This document shows positions 35,459-46,473 of a stretch of DNA of 64,000 nt, one piece after another; the stretch's first letter is position 1; every line of letters begins with the position of its first letter. This DNA comes from Pseudomonadales bacterium (GTDB lineage Bacteria; Pseudomonadota; Gammaproteobacteria; Pseudomonadales; UBA5862). Below the pieces are notes generated by a model that saw only the letters and a program-made list of their open reading frames with translations, was not told the DNA's origin and did not search any database. The position numbers and the translations under genes are program-made. The stretch covers positions 310,001 to 374,000 of the forward strand of contig JACKOQ010000001.1 of the NCBI GenBank assembly GCA_024234215.1. The letters run 5' to 3'.

Positions 35459-35488
35459 GGCCGGTCTCGCAGGAGACCGGCCTTTTTT
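35459..35488 (+). terminator. Rho-independent terminator after DUF1329 copy 2
   Basis: GGCCGGTCTC-GCAG-GAGACCGGCC followed by TTTTTT, identical to the terminator of copy 1. It stands between this gene and the convergent selO. Confidence 0.95.
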
Positions 35489-35512
35489 ATGCGCATGGGG
35501 CTCTTCGAAAAA

Positions 35513-36973
35513 TCAGGATGAGCAACTGATCTGCAACCGCTGACCCCATTCGGGTGGCGAACCGGCCCAGGCTTCATCGGCCGGATGTTCGTCATGCGGT
35601 TGGTGCAGCAGCCGGGCCAGCCGATCGATCAGGCTGAAGTCGCCCTGTTCCGCCTGGCGGATCGCCTGTTCGGCCAGGTAGTTGCGCAGCGTGTATTTGG
35701 GGTTGACCTGTCGCATGGCCGCGGCGCGTTCGGCGGGCTGGGTCTGCTCCTGTTGCAGCCGTCGTGTGTAGAGGCGGTGCCAGGCATCGAAGGCATCGGG
35801 CTGCGCGAAGAGGGCGCGGGCCTGCCGCCGACGCTGCTCGTTCTCCTCGCTGCTCAATGCCCGGAAACAGCGGCTGTAGTCGACATGCTGGGCATGCAGC
35901 AGGTTGAGCAGATCGAGCATGAGTTGGCGGTCATCCGCCTGTTCGGTCATCAACCCGAGCTTGGTCCGCATTCTGCGCTCGAAGTGGTGCAGGTAGCGCC
36001 ACTGGTACTGGTCGAGCGCCCGTTCGATCGCCTCGGCCTCGATCCATTCACTGAAGCAGAGCGCCAGTGCGCGCAGGTTCCACCAGCCGATGGCCGGTTG
36101 CTGATCGAAGGCGTAGCGGCCATGGTGGTCGGAGTGGTTGCAGATGTGGTCGAAGCGGTAGTGGTCCTGAAAGCCGTAGGGTCCGTAGTCGAGCGTTTCG
36201 CCGATGATCGACATGTTGTCGCTGTTCATCACGCCATGGGCAAAGCCGACCGCCTGCCACTCGGCAATCAGCCGCGCGGTGCGATCGATCACGTCGCACA
36301 GCAGTGTCAGCGGGGGCCAGGCGCTGTCGAGCGCGGCAGGAAAGTGGCGCTCGAGGGTGTAGTCGAGCAGTTGCTGCAGCGAGGCCTGGTCGCCGCTGTG
36401 GTGGAAGTACTCGAAATGGCCAAAGCGGATGTGGCTGCCGGCCAGTCGCAACAGCGTGGCGCCCGGTTCGATCCGCTCGCGCCGCACCGGCAGGTCACTG
36501 CCGATGACACAGAGTGCGCGCGTGGTGGGGATGCCCAGACCGGTCATTGCGATGCCGGCCAGGTATTCACGGATGCAGGAGCGCAACACCGCGCGACCAT
36601 CGCCCATGCGCGAAAAGGGCGTCAGGCCGGCGCCCTTCAGATGCAGGTCGATGCGCTCGCCATTGCGATTGCAGACCTCGCCGAGCAGCAGTCCGCGCCC
36701 ATCGCCCAACCGCGGGCTGTAGCCGCCGAACTGATGGCCGGCATAGACCATCGCCAGCGGATCGGCGCCGGGCAGTGTACGCTGACCGCTGAAAATCTCC
36801 GCCCAATCGGTGGCCGCCAGCGTGGCAGGGTCGAGATCGATCAGCGCGGCGGCCGAGGCATCGACCGCGACCAGATAGGGATTGGGCAGCGGATCGGGCG
36901 GTTGCCGGTGGTGGAACTGTCCCGGCAGGCGGGCAAAGCTGTTGTCGAAATTGAGGTGCGGGGCGGGTTGCAT
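35513..36973 (-). CDS. selO: Protein adenylyltransferase SelO (YdiU)
   Basis: 486 aa; GGGAGA precedes the ATG. A pseudokinase-fold enzyme that transfers AMP to Ser/Thr/Tyr of proteins and is linked to redox stress. Blocks: MVYAGHQFGGYSPRLGDGRG, DLHLKGAGLTPFSRMGDGRA, TTRALCVIGSD, GFAHGVMNSDNMSIIGETLD YGPYGF and VNPKYTLRNYLAEQAI. It ends ISCSS, keeping the conserved C-terminal Cys that is selenocysteine in eukaryotic SelO. Divergent from the glutathione peroxidase gene, 74 bp away. Confidence 0.95.
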   Translation of the reverse strand: MQPAPHLNFDNSFARLPGQFHHRQPPDPLPNPYLVAVDASAAALIDLDPATLAATDWAEIFSGQRTLPGADPLAMVYAGHQFGGYSPRLGDGRGLLLGEVCNRNGERIDLHLKGAGLTPFSRMGDGRAVLRSCIREYLAGIAMTGLGIPTTRALCVIGSDLPVRRERIEPGATLLRLAGSHIRFGHFEYFHHSGDQASLQQLLDYTLERHFPAALDSAWPPLTLLCDVIDRTARLIAEWQAVGFAHGVMNSDNMSIIGETLDYGPYGFQDHYRFDHICNHSDHHGRYAFDQQPAIGWWNLRALALCFSEWIEAEAIERALDQYQWRYLHHFERRMRTKLGLMTEQADDRQLMLDLLNLLHAQHVDYSRCFRALSSEENEQRRRQARALFAQPDAFDAWHRLYTRRLQQEQTQPAERAAAMRQVNPKYTLRNYLAEQAIRQAEQGDFSLIDRLARLLHQPHDEHPADEAWAGSPPEWGQRLQISCSS

Positions 36974-37047
36974 TCCGGCTCTCCCGGTGCTGGAATCGGG
37001 GCTGAAGTCCGAGTATAACGCTTGGATATTGTCGGAGGGTATCGCAG

Positions 37048-37545
37048 ATGGTCAACCAAAGTGCGTTCGATTTTTCGGTGCGGAACATCGAGGGCGAACC
37101 GGTGGCGCTCGACTGTTATCGGGGCAAGGTGCTGTTGCTGGTCAATGTGGCCAGTCGCTGTGGTCTGACACCGCAGTACGCCGACCTCGAGGCGCTCTAT
37201 GCGCAGTACCGTGACCGCGGGCTGGAGGTGCTGGGTTTTCCCTGCAATCAGTTCATGAACCAGGAGCCGGGCAGTGAAGCGGAGATTCAGCAGTTCTGCC
37301 AGACGCAGTACGGGGTGCAGTTTCCGCTCTTTGCCAAGATCGAGGTCAATGGCAGCGGCCGGCATCCGCTCTATCGGTGGCTGACCGCTGCCGCCCAGTC
37401 GCAGCCGGGTGACATTCAATGGAATTTCGAGAAATTTCTGATCGATCGCACCGGGCAGGTGGCTGCGCGCTTCGCGCCGCGGGTGTTGCCGCTGGATGCA
37501 ACCCTGATCGAAGCCCTCGAGCGGACGCTTGCGACGACGCAGTGA
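37048..37545 (+). CDS. Glutathione peroxidase family protein (BtuE/BsaA type)
   Basis: 165 aa; GGAGG lies 8 nt before the ATG. Thioredoxin-fold peroxidase: peroxidatic Cys38 in VNVASRCGLTPQY, Gln in FPCNQFMNQEPG and Trp in WNFEKFLIDRTG complete the catalytic set. Bacterial members often use thioredoxin rather than glutathione. No signal peptide, so cytoplasmic. It may form a peroxide-stress pair with the divergent selO. Confidence 0.93.
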   Translation: MVNQSAFDFSVRNIEGEPVALDCYRGKVLLLVNVASRCGLTPQYADLEALYAQYRDRGLEVLGFPCNQFMNQEPGSEAEIQQFCQTQYGVQFPLFAKIEVNGSGRHPLYRWLTAAAQSQPGDIQWNFEKFLIDRTGQVAARFAPRVLPLDATLIEALERTLATTQ

Positions 37546-37825
37546 GGCTGATTCGCTCCGACGGCCGCGGTTGTCGCAGATCAAGGAAGTTTTCATTGCC
37601 GGCAGGTGATCTCGGTGTTCTCTTGAACAACCCAGAGGGCTTACGTACCATGCTGGCAGCAGTGCGGGACCGAACCACAGACCGATAACAACCCGACTGC
37701 GCTTGTGCCCGTCAGCCCGCTTCAGCCACACCCCGTTCTTGCGTGGTCCGCTGCGGCCAACCCCGCCGTCCTGTCTGTCTGGCGCGGGTTGACAGACAAA
37801 ATCACAACAATACAGGGAGAACACC
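37546..37825 (+). promoter_or_regulatory. 280-bp leader region before the thiolase gene
   Basis: No gene. TTGACA occurs at about 37788-37793, but the 30-odd bases to the ATG leave no recognisable -10. AACAATAC just before the ribosome site (GGGAGA) is a 7 of 8 match to the AAnAAnAA motif, so Hfq/Crc control is possible. I see no terminator for the peroxidase gene. Confidence 0.3.
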
Positions 37826-39013
37826 ATGCGTGAAGTCGTAATCGTGGACAGCGTCCGCACCGGCCTTGCCAAATCGTTTCGTGGCAGCTTCAACATGACG
37901 CGGCCTGATGTGATGCTCGCGCATTGCATCGATGCGCTGCTCGACCGCAATCCGGCGCTCGACCCCGCGCTGGTCGACGACAACATCGTGGGGGCTGCCA
38001 GCCACGATGGCTATCAGGGCATGAACATCGGCCGCACCTCGGTCATCCTGTCGAAATATCCGATCACGGTCTCTGGCCTGAGCCTGAACCGCTACTGCTC
38101 ATCCGGCTTGCAGAGCATTGCCATCGCCGCCAACCAGATTGCCAGCGGTTTTGCCGATGTGATCACCGCCGGCGGTGTCGAGCAGGTCACCCTGACCCAG
38201 GGCAAGAGCAACAGCGAAGGGCTGCTGAACGAGCAGATCGCCAAGACCGCACCGGGCATCTACATGCCGATGGGGCAGACCGCCGAAGTGGTCGCCAAGC
38301 GCTACAAGGTGAGCCGCGAGTCACAGGACGAGGTGGCCTACCAGAGCCAGGTTCGCACGGCCCGCGCCCAGAAAGAGGGGCTGTTCAAGGATGAGATCGT
38401 GCCGATGAAGGCCACCTACATGGAGGTCGACAAGGCCACTGGCGAGACCAGGCACATCGAAACCGTGGTGGACCGCGATGAGTGCAACCGCCCCTCGACC
38501 ACGCTGGAAGGGCTGGCCGCGCTGAAGCCGGTCTTCGATCCGGAAAATGGCACCGTGACCGCCGGCAACTCTTCGCAGCTCTCCGATGGCGCCTCGATGA
38601 CGCTGGTGATGGCGGCCGACATGGCCGAAAAGCTGGGGCTGCAACCGCTGGCCTACTTCCGTGGCTTCACCGTTGCGGGCTGCAACCCAGACGAGATGGG
38701 CATCGGCCCGGTCTTCTCGGTGCCCAAGCTGCTGCAGCGTGCCAAGCTGAAGATCGATCAGATCGACCTGATCGAACTGAACGAAGCCTTTGCCTCGCAG
38801 GTGGTCTACTGCCGCGATCAACTCGGCATCACGATGGATCAGCTCAATGTCAACGGCGGTTCGATCAGCATCGGTCACCCCTACGGCATGACCGGTTCGC
38901 GTCTGACCGGCCATCTGTGCCGTGAGTTGAAGCGGCAGAAGAAGCGTTATGGCATGGTGACGATGTGCATCGGTGGCGGCATGGGCGCCAGCGGTCTGTT
39001 CGAAGCCTGCTGA
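37826..39013 (+). CDS. Thiolase (acetyl-CoA acyltransferase)
   Basis: 395 aa; GGGAGA precedes the ATG. A degradative-type thiolase that cleaves 3-ketoacyl-CoA with CoA. Catalytic Cys91 is in LNRYCSSGLQ, the second set in NGGSISIGHPYGMTGSR (His) and MCIGGGMGASGLFE (Cys). No hydratase/dehydrogenase partner adjoins it, so chain-length preference cannot be told. Fatty acid beta-oxidation or acetoacetyl-CoA cleavage are both possible. Confidence 0.92.
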   Translation: MREVVIVDSVRTGLAKSFRGSFNMTRPDVMLAHCIDALLDRNPALDPALVDDNIVGAASHDGYQGMNIGRTSVILSKYPITVSGLSLNRYCSSGLQSIAIAANQIASGFADVITAGGVEQVTLTQGKSNSEGLLNEQIAKTAPGIYMPMGQTAEVVAKRYKVSRESQDEVAYQSQVRTARAQKEGLFKDEIVPMKATYMEVDKATGETRHIETVVDRDECNRPSTTLEGLAALKPVFDPENGTVTAGNSSQLSDGASMTLVMAADMAEKLGLQPLAYFRGFTVAGCNPDEMGIGPVFSVPKLLQRAKLKIDQIDLIELNEAFASQVVYCRDQLGITMDQLNVNGGSISIGHPYGMTGSRLTGHLCRELKRQKKRYGMVTMCIGGGMGASGLFEAC

Positions 39014-39429
39014 GTCGCCTCTGCGACAGTGGGATGCTGTGAAAACAGCAGTGGTCCGGGGAACCGGGCTGCTGCTGGGACAGCGCAAGAGTTTGACGGC
39101 GTTTTCTCTTCTTCCCTCTGCATGACGCGGTGTCGAACCGGCACCGCGCCTGTTCGCCGGATTTTTTCATTCAACGCCTGGATGTTTCCGGGCTGTCCGA
39201 CCTGCCTGGTGTGTCGGTTTTTGAACAGGGCCGTTGCCTGCGAATGCGCATCAGCGCAGCGCAGGACGCAGAAAATCTGCGGGTGCAGAGGTCGGAATGG
39301 GCTGTTTCAGGCCGGTGCTCCAGCCCGAGCCCTGGCAGGTTCGATCAGAAACATCACTCGAATAAGGCGCGGGCGAGACCTAACGGCTGGTCCGGGTCGC
39401 CCGCCTTGATCAGAGAGCGCTGCCGGCCA
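39014..39429. other. 416-bp intergenic region between convergent thiolase and HU-like genes
   Basis: No credible gene. A stem CCGGC-(13 nt)-GCCGG followed by ATTTTTTC (39138-39167) could terminate the thiolase transcript, 125 nt after its stop. On the other side an imperfect GC-rich stem (GCGGGCG/CGCCCGC within about 39367-39403) could end the HU-like transcript. The + open frames here have no ribosome site or recognisable product. Confidence 0.4.
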
Positions 39430-39783
39430 TCAGTCTGCCATGTCCTTGAGCCGCTTGAGCGGCAGCACCTTGACGCTGGTCGAGGCCGGCTTGGCGGCCA
39501 CATCCATGAATTCCCCCGGTTTGAATGGGTTGGGCACATTCTTGCGCGCCTTCTTGGCCGGCTTCTTGACCGCCTTGATCTTCAGCAGGCCGGGCAGCAC
39601 GAATTCGCCGGCTCCTTTTTTGCCCAGGTGACGCTCGATCACCACCGCCAGTTCGTCGAGCACATCGCTGACCTGTTTGCGGGTCAGTGAGGTGTTTTCG
39701 GCGATGTCGGCCAGAATCTGGGTCTTGGTGTACTTTTCGGCAATCGGAGCGCTCTTGGTGGCGGGGGCTTTTTTTGTTGTCAT
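39430..39783 (-). CDS. HU-like DNA-binding protein
   Basis: 117 aa from the ATG of MTTKKAPATKSAP, with AGGA 7 nt upstream; an ATG six codons earlier lacks a site. The middle follows the HU/IHF fold: YTKTQILADIAENTSLTRKQ, VSDVLDELAVVIERHLGKKG AGEFVLPGLLKIKAVKKPA. The tip and tail are variant (RKNVPNPFKPGEFMDVAAKP) and the N-terminus is Lys/Ala/Pro-rich, so this is an HU relative rather than housekeeping HU. Probably a nucleoid or RNA-binding protein. Confidence 0.85.
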   Translation of the reverse strand: MTTKKAPATKSAPIAEKYTKTQILADIAENTSLTRKQVSDVLDELAVVIERHLGKKGAGEFVLPGLLKIKAVKKPAKKARKNVPNPFKPGEFMDVAAKPASTSVKVLPLKRLKDMAD

Positions 39784-40107
39784 GAGAGAATCCTGGGGCA
39801 TAGGGGGATGAAATAAGTGGAGTCAGGCAATTGGTGGGGGTCGGGGCGAAGCAGCCAGTGGTGGCAGGCCCTGACCGAACCGCCCAAAACGCAGTGCGTT
39901 ATAGCCTATCGATTGCGGTGCGTGCAAGCGGCACGCGGTCAAAAAAGCGTTTTTCATCACGTTGGCGGCGTCACTGCGATCTTCATCGCTGGCGGGACCA
40001 TGATGCGGATGTCTCGATGCAAGACTCGGGTATAATTCCCACCCCTTGCGGAGTGGCCCGGTCTGTTGGGCCCGGTTCGATATCTGTCGAGAATCAGGAG
40101 CGACTCC
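39784..40107. promoter_or_regulatory. Divergent promoter region: HU-like gene (-) and fmdB-aspS operon (+)
   Basis: Minus strand: TTGCAC (39922-39927), 18-bp spacer, TATAAC (39898-39903), about 110 nt before the HU-like ATG. Plus strand: a perfect TATAAT (40031-40036) preceded by GGG, about 70 nt before the fmdB ATG, with no clear -35. No gene lies in these 324 bp. Confidence 0.5.
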
Positions 40108-40398
40108 ATGCCTATTTATGAGTACCGTTGCGAACGCTGCCAGCACAAGCTCGAAGCCATTCAGAAGATCAGTGACGAGCCGCTGGTCGATTGCCCGGCC
40201 TGCGGCCAGCCCGGACTGAAGAAATTGATCTCCGCCGCCGGCTTTCGCCTCAAGGGGGGCGGCTGGTATGAAACCGACTTCAAAAGCGGCAGCAAGAAAG
40301 GGTTGGCCGACAGTGCCGGCAGTGGCAGTGAGTCGACCTCTGGCGCCAGCAGCACCAGTGAAACCACCTCGTCGTCCAGTGCCTCTTCGGCCGAATAG
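40108..40398 (+). CDS. FmdB family zinc-ribbon protein
   Basis: 96 aa from MPIYEYRCERC, the usual FmdB start, with CAGGAG upstream. Two CxxC pairs (CERC and CPAC) form a zinc ribbon over residues 8-40. The last third is a Ser/Gly/Thr-rich low-complexity tail. The family is named after a putative regulator but its role is unknown; it is commonly the gene before aspS in gammaproteobacteria, as here (48-bp gap). Confidence 0.9.
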   Translation: MPIYEYRCERCQHKLEAIQKISDEPLVDCPACGQPGLKKLISAAGFRLKGGGWYETDFKSGSKKGLADSAGSGSESTSGASSTSETTSSSSASSAE

Positions 40399-40446
40399 CG
40401 TCGCCCTTCATCGCCTTCCGTTTTCGTCTCAGGAACAATCATCATC

Positions 40447-42222
<1,776 letters not shown>

Positions 42223-42249
42223 CACAGCTTCAAGCGAGGCGCGATTGAC

Positions 42250-42996
42250 ATGGCAGGGCACAGCAAATGGGCCAACATCAAGCACCGCAAGGCGGCACAG
42301 GATGCCAGGCGCGGCAAGGTCTTCACCCGGCTGATTCGCGAGATCACCATCGCGGCCCGTCTGGGTGGCCCGCTGCCGGCGGACAATCCGCGGTTGCGCA
42401 GCGCGGTCGACAAGGCGCTCGGCAGCAACATGACCCGCGACACCATCGACCGCGCCATCCAGCGCGGTGCCGGTGCCGGTGATGAGCAGCAGCTCGACGA
42501 GGTCACCTATGAGGGCTATGGCCCCGGCGGGGTGGCGATCCTGGTCGAGGCGATGACCGACAACCGCAACCGCACCGTGGCCGAGGTGCGCCATGCATTC
42601 GCCAAGCATGGCGGCAACCTCGGCACCGATGGCTCGGTGGCCTACCTGTTCAGCAAGAGTGGCCAGATCACCTTCGCGCCGGGCGCCGACGAGGAGAAGA
42701 TTCTGGAGATCGCACTCGAGCATGGCGCCACCGACGTCATCAGCGAGGAGGATGGCTCGATCGAAGTGCTGACGCCGCCACATGACCTGCTGACGGTCAA
42801 GGATGCGCTGGTGGCGGCTGGCTGCCGGCCCGACAGCAGCGAAGTGGTGATGCTGCCGGCGACCCAGGTCGAGGTCGAGGGTGAGGCGGGCGAGAAGGTG
42901 GCGCGCCTGCTGGAGCGGCTGGAGGATCTTGATGATGTGCAGAATGTCTTCACCAATGCCAACCTCTCCGAGGCGCTGTTGGCCGGGCTGGAGTGA
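42250..42996 (+). CDS. yebC: YebC/PmpR family protein
   Basis: 248 aa with the invariant start MAGHSKWANIKHRKAAQDAR and the blocks NPRLRSAVDKALGSNMTRDT, YEGYGPGGVAILVEAMTDNR and GSVAYLFSKSG. Members were described as DNA-binding regulators (PmpR of quorum sensing) and more recently as factors that relieve ribosome stalling at proline runs. The latter would suit the proline-rich TolA encoded downstream, but that link is only a thought. 27 bp after aspS. Confidence 0.95.
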   Translation: MAGHSKWANIKHRKAAQDARRGKVFTRLIREITIAARLGGPLPADNPRLRSAVDKALGSNMTRDTIDRAIQRGAGAGDEQQLDEVTYEGYGPGGVAILVEAMTDNRNRTVAEVRHAFAKHGGNLGTDGSVAYLFSKSGQITFAPGADEEKILEIALEHGATDVISEEDGSIEVLTPPHDLLTVKDALVAAGCRPDSSEVVMLPATQVEVEGEAGEKVARLLERLEDLDDVQNVFTNANLSEALLAGLE

Positions 42997-43038
42997 CGTG
43001 CCGACCTGCGCGCCTTCCATCCGTGGCGTATCTGTCCG

Positions 43039-43614
43039 ATGAAGGTGCTGCTCGGCATCGATCCGGGTTCGCGGGTGACCGGTTATGGGGTGATTCAGGC
43101 CGAGGCCGGGCGTGTCGACTACCTCGACAGCGGCTGCATCCGCATGAGCACGGTGACGATGCCGGTGCGACTGGGTGAGATCTTTACCGGCGTCACCACC
43201 CTGATCGACCGCTACCGGCCAGTTGAACTGGCCATCGAGCAGGTGTTCCTGGCGCGCAACGCCGATTCGGCGCTGAAGCTGGGACAGGCGCGCGGCGCCG
43301 CGATCGCGGCAGCGGTCAGCCGTGGTCTGCCGGTGGCGGAGTATTCGGCCCGACAGATCAAGCAGGCGGTGGTGGGCAAGGGCGCGGCGGAGAAACAGCA
43401 GGTGCAGCACATGGTCAGGGAGCTGTTGCGGCTCGAACGGGCGCCGGCCAGCGATGCGGCCGATGCCCTGGCGGCGGCCATCTGCCATGCCCACACTCTG
43501 CAGAGCGGCGCGCTGCTGTTGCTGCAGTCGACTGACCGGTCGCGCCGCGCCCGGTCCCGGCGCGGCACGGCGCTGCTGGCAGTGCATCCGGCACGGCCGG
43601 AGAGCGATCGATGA
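43039..43614 (+). CDS. ruvC: Holliday junction resolvase RuvC
   Basis: 191 aa. Endonuclease that cuts Holliday junctions bound by RuvAB. RNase H-like acidic residues: Asp8 in LGIDPGSRVTGYG, Glu67 in LAIEQVFLARN and the Asp pair in APASDAADALAAAICHAH. The C-terminal 30 residues are an Arg-rich extension beyond the E. coli protein (173 aa). Ends in an ATGA overlap with ruvA. Confidence 0.96.
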   Translation: MKVLLGIDPGSRVTGYGVIQAEAGRVDYLDSGCIRMSTVTMPVRLGEIFTGVTTLIDRYRPVELAIEQVFLARNADSALKLGQARGAAIAAAVSRGLPVAEYSARQIKQAVVGKGAAEKQQVQHMVRELLRLERAPASDAADALAAAICHAHTLQSGALLLLQSTDRSRRARSRRGTALLAVHPARPESDR

Positions 43615-44234
43615 TTGGCCGAATCAGCGGCATCCTGCTCGAGCGTCATCCGGCCGGGTTGCTGGTCGACGTGCAGGGTCTGGGTTATGAGGTGAAGGTG
43701 CCGCTCAGTACACTGTTTGCGCTGCCGATCGTCGGTGAACGGGTCACATTGCACACCCATCTGGCGAGCCGGGAGGATGGACAGACGCTCTATGGTTTTC
43801 TGACGCTGGCCGACCGCGAGCTGTTCCGCGAACTGATCAAGGTGACCGGCGTGGGCCCCAAGCTGGCCCTGACGATTCTCTCCGGCGTCTCGGCCGAGCA
43901 GTTCGTGCGCGCGGTGCGCGCGCAGGATGGCAGTGCGCTGGTGCGGCTGCCCGGCATCGGCAAGCGGACCGCCGAACGGCTGCTGCTGGAGCTGCGTGAC
44001 CGCCTCGATGATTGGCAGGTGGCCGGCGCTGGCTCTGGCCCGAGCGACGCCGGAACTCGGTCGCCGGTGGTGGAGGTGTCGCCGATGCAGGAGGCAGAGC
44101 AGGCGCTGGTGGCGCTGGGCTACAAGCCGCAGGAGGCGGCGCGCGCGGTCAGCCGTGCCCAGCAGGAGGGTGATGAGCCCTCGACCAGCGAAGCGTTGAT
44201 CCGTCGGGCACTGCGCTCGATGGTGGGAGGCTGA
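43611..44234 (+). CDS. ruvA: Holliday junction DNA helicase subunit RuvA
   Basis: 207 aa. Binds four-way junctions and loads RuvB. N-terminal OB domain (MIGRISGILLERHPAGLLVD), helix-hairpin-helix pairs (VTGVGPKLALTILSG and LPGIGKRTAERLLLELRDR), and a C-terminal RuvB-binding domain (EQALVALGYKPQEAARAVSR). Translationally coupled to ruvC; ruvB starts 28 bp on. Confidence 0.96.
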   Translation: MIGRISGILLERHPAGLLVDVQGLGYEVKVPLSTLFALPIVGERVTLHTHLASREDGQTLYGFLTLADRELFRELIKVTGVGPKLALTILSGVSAEQFVRAVRAQDGSALVRLPGIGKRTAERLLLELRDRLDDWQVAGAGSGPSDAGTRSPVVEVSPMQEAEQALVALGYKPQEAARAVSRAQQEGDEPSTSEALIRRALRSMVGG

Positions 44235-44262
44235 GCATGGGGCAGGTCAACGGAGCAGGTCG

Positions 44263-45303
44263 ATGATCGAATCGGAGCGCATCGTGTCGGCGCAGCCCAA
44301 GGGGCGCGAGGAGGGCAGCGACCTGTCGATCCGCCCGGCCCGCCTCGGTGACTACATCGGTCAGGCAGCGGTGCGCGAGCAGCTCGAGATCTTCATCGGC
44401 GCCGCCCGCGCCCGCGGCGAGGCGCTCGACCACACGCTGATCTTCGGTCCGCCCGGACTGGGCAAGACCACCCTGGCCAACATCATCGCCAACGAGATGG
44501 GGGTGGCGGTCAAGTCCACCTCCGGTCCGGTGCTGGAGCGGGCCGGCGATCTGGCCGCGCTGCTGACCAACCTCAACCGCGGTGATGTGCTCTTCATCGA
44601 CGAGATCCATCGGTTGAGCCCGCTGGTCGAGGAGGTGCTCTATCCGGCGCTCGAAGATTTTCAGCTCGACATCATGATTGGCGAGGGGCCGGCGGCGCGC
44701 TCGATCAAGCTCGATCTGCCGCCCTTCACGCTGGTTGGCGCCACCACCCGCGCCGGATTGCTCACCTCGCCGCTGCGTGACCGCTTCGGCATCGTCCAGC
44801 GGCTGGAGTTCTATGACACCCCGGCGCTGGCGCTGATCGTCACCCGGGCGGCGGCGATTCTCGGCATCGCCATCGATCCGCAGGGCGCGACCGAGATCGC
44901 CTGCCGTGCCCGCGGCACGCCGCGCATCGCCAACCGTCTGCTGCGGCGGGTGCGCGATTTTGCCGAAGTGAAGGGTGATGGTCACATCACCCGCGAACTG
45001 GCCGATCGTGCCCTCAACATGCTGAGTGTCGACCAGTTGGGTTGTGACCCGATCGACCGCCGTCTGCTGCTGACGCTGATCGACAAGTTCGGTGGTGGTC
45101 CGGCCGGCATCGACAGCCTGGCCGCCGCGATCGGCGAGGAGCGCGGCACCCTCGAGGATGTGGTCGAACCCTTTCTGATCCAGCAGGGCTTCATCATCCG
45201 CACCCCGCGCGGACGGGTGGTGACCCAGCAAGCCTATCTGCACTTCGGTCTGCAACCGCCGGCGGTCACCGGTGATGCCGGGCAAGGGGCACTGCCGTTG
45301 TGA
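44263..45303 (+). CDS. ruvB: Holliday junction branch migration ATPase RuvB
   Basis: 346 aa AAA+ motor. Starts within RLGDYIGQAAVREQLEIFI; Walker A GPPGLGKTTLA, Walker B DVLFIDEIHRL, sensor 1 GATTRAGLLTSPLRDRFG, and the winged-helix tail EDVVEPFLIQQGFIIRTPRG. Drives branch migration with RuvA. Its TGA overlaps the GTG of ybgC. Confidence 0.97.
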   Translation: MIESERIVSAQPKGREEGSDLSIRPARLGDYIGQAAVREQLEIFIGAARARGEALDHTLIFGPPGLGKTTLANIIANEMGVAVKSTSGPVLERAGDLAALLTNLNRGDVLFIDEIHRLSPLVEEVLYPALEDFQLDIMIGEGPAARSIKLDLPPFTLVGATTRAGLLTSPLRDRFGIVQRLEFYDTPALALIVTRAAAILGIAIDPQGATEIACRARGTPRIANRLLRRVRDFAEVKGDGHITRELADRALNMLSVDQLGCDPIDRRLLLTLIDKFGGGPAGIDSLAAAIGEERGTLEDVVEPFLIQQGFIIRTPRGRVVTQQAYLHFGLQPPAVTGDAGQGALPL

Positions 45304-45746
45304 GCAGCCAGCCGGAGCATCCCGCCGCAGTGCCCTTCAGCCTGGCGATCAGGGTCTACATCGAGGACACCGATGCCGGCGGCAGGGTCTATTATGTCAA
45401 TTATCTCAAGTACATGGAGCGTGCCCGCAGCGAATGGCTGCGCCGGCTCGGTTTCGAGCAGCAGACATTGCGGGCGCAGAACCTGCTGTTCGTCGTCCAC
45501 TCGCTCGAACTGCGCTATCACCATCCGGCCCGGCTCGACCAACTGCTGCAGGTCACCGCCGATCTGATCGAGACCGGCCGCGCCAGTCTGCTGTTTGCCC
45601 AGCAGGTGCTCGATGCCGCTTCCGGAGGCTGTCTCGCCAGCGGTCAGGTGCGAATCGCTGCGGTGGCGGCCGACAGTGGCAGGCCGCTGCCACTTCCTGA
45701 ACCTCTGCGCCATGCGCTGGTCTCACCCCCATCCCTCTCCCCGTAA
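45300..45746 (+). CDS. ybgC: Tol-Pal associated acyl-CoA thioesterase YbgC
   Basis: 148 aa from a GTG in the GTGA overlap with ruvB. A hotdog thioesterase of the 4-hydroxybenzoyl-CoA type; the catalytic Asp is in IEDTDAGGRVYYVNYLKYME. It hydrolyses short or phospholipid-related acyl thioesters and always precedes tolQ in this block. The C-terminal 20 residues are proline-rich and variable. Confidence 0.94.
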   Translation: MSSQPEHPAAVPFSLAIRVYIEDTDAGGRVYYVNYLKYMERARSEWLRRLGFEQQTLRAQNLLFVVHSLELRYHHPARLDQLLQVTADLIETGRASLLFAQQVLDAASGGCLASGQVRIAAVAADSGRPLPLPEPLRHALVSPPSLSP

Positions 45747-45757
45747 GGATTTTCGTC

Positions 45758-46471
45758 GTGCCCGCTTCCAGTGAACTCTCGATCATCAGCCTGATCATCC
45801 ATGCCACCCTGCCGGTGCAGGCGGTGATGCTGACGCTGTTCCTCGCCTCGTTCTTCTCCTGGGTCTTCATCATTCAGCGTGGCCGGGCGCTGGGGCGGGC
45901 GCGCAAGGAGATGGCGGCGTTCGAGGAGCAGTTCTGGTCGGGCATCGACCTTGGCAAGCTCTACCGTGACGGCAATGCCCGCGCCAACGATGGCCAGCTC
46001 TTCACCGGTCTGGAGCTGCTGTTCCGCGCCGGCTTCAAGGAGTTCTTCCGTCTGCGGCAGCAGGAGGGGGCCGATCCGGAAGCGGTGCTCGACGGGGTGC
46101 AGCGGGCGATGCGGGTGTCGCTGTCGAAGGAGCAGGAGAAGCTCGAAGCGCAACTGCCGTTTCTGGCCACGGTCGGCTCCACCAGCCCCTATGTCGGCCT
46201 GCTCGGCACGGTCTGGGGCATCATGAACTCCTTCCGTGGTCTTTCCACCGTCCAGCAGGCGACCCTCGCCACCGTGGCCCCCGGCATCGCCGAGGCGCTG
46301 GTGGCCACCGCGATCGGCCTGTTTGCCGCGATCCCGGCCGTGGTGGCCTACAACCGCTACTCGGCGATGGCCGAGGGGCTGATGGCCAACTACCAGACCT
46401 TCACCGAGGAGTTCTCCAACATCCTGCACCGCCAGCTCCACAGCCGTGGACCCAACCGTCTGGGAGAGTAG
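45758..46471 (+). CDS. tolQ: Tol-Pal proton channel subunit TolQ
   Basis: 237 aa from a GTG with AAGGA 8 nt upstream. Inner-membrane ExbB-like protein with three helices (about 18-38, 134-155 and 168-190). Conserved blocks: MLTLFLASFFSWVFIIQRG, FLATVGSTSPYVGLLGTVWG IM, and TVAPGIAEALVATAIGLFAA IPAVVAYNR. With TolR it uses the proton gradient to energise TolA during cell constriction. Confidence 0.95.
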   Translation: MPASSELSIISLIIHATLPVQAVMLTLFLASFFSWVFIIQRGRALGRARKEMAAFEEQFWSGIDLGKLYRDGNARANDGQLFTGLELLFRAGFKEFFRLRQQEGADPEAVLDGVQRAMRVSLSKEQEKLEAQLPFLATVGSTSPYVGLLGTVWGIMNSFRGLSTVQQATLATVAPGIAEALVATAIGLFAAIPAVVAYNRYSAMAEGLMANYQTFTEEFSNILHRQLHSRGPNRLGE

Positions 46472-46473
46472 TC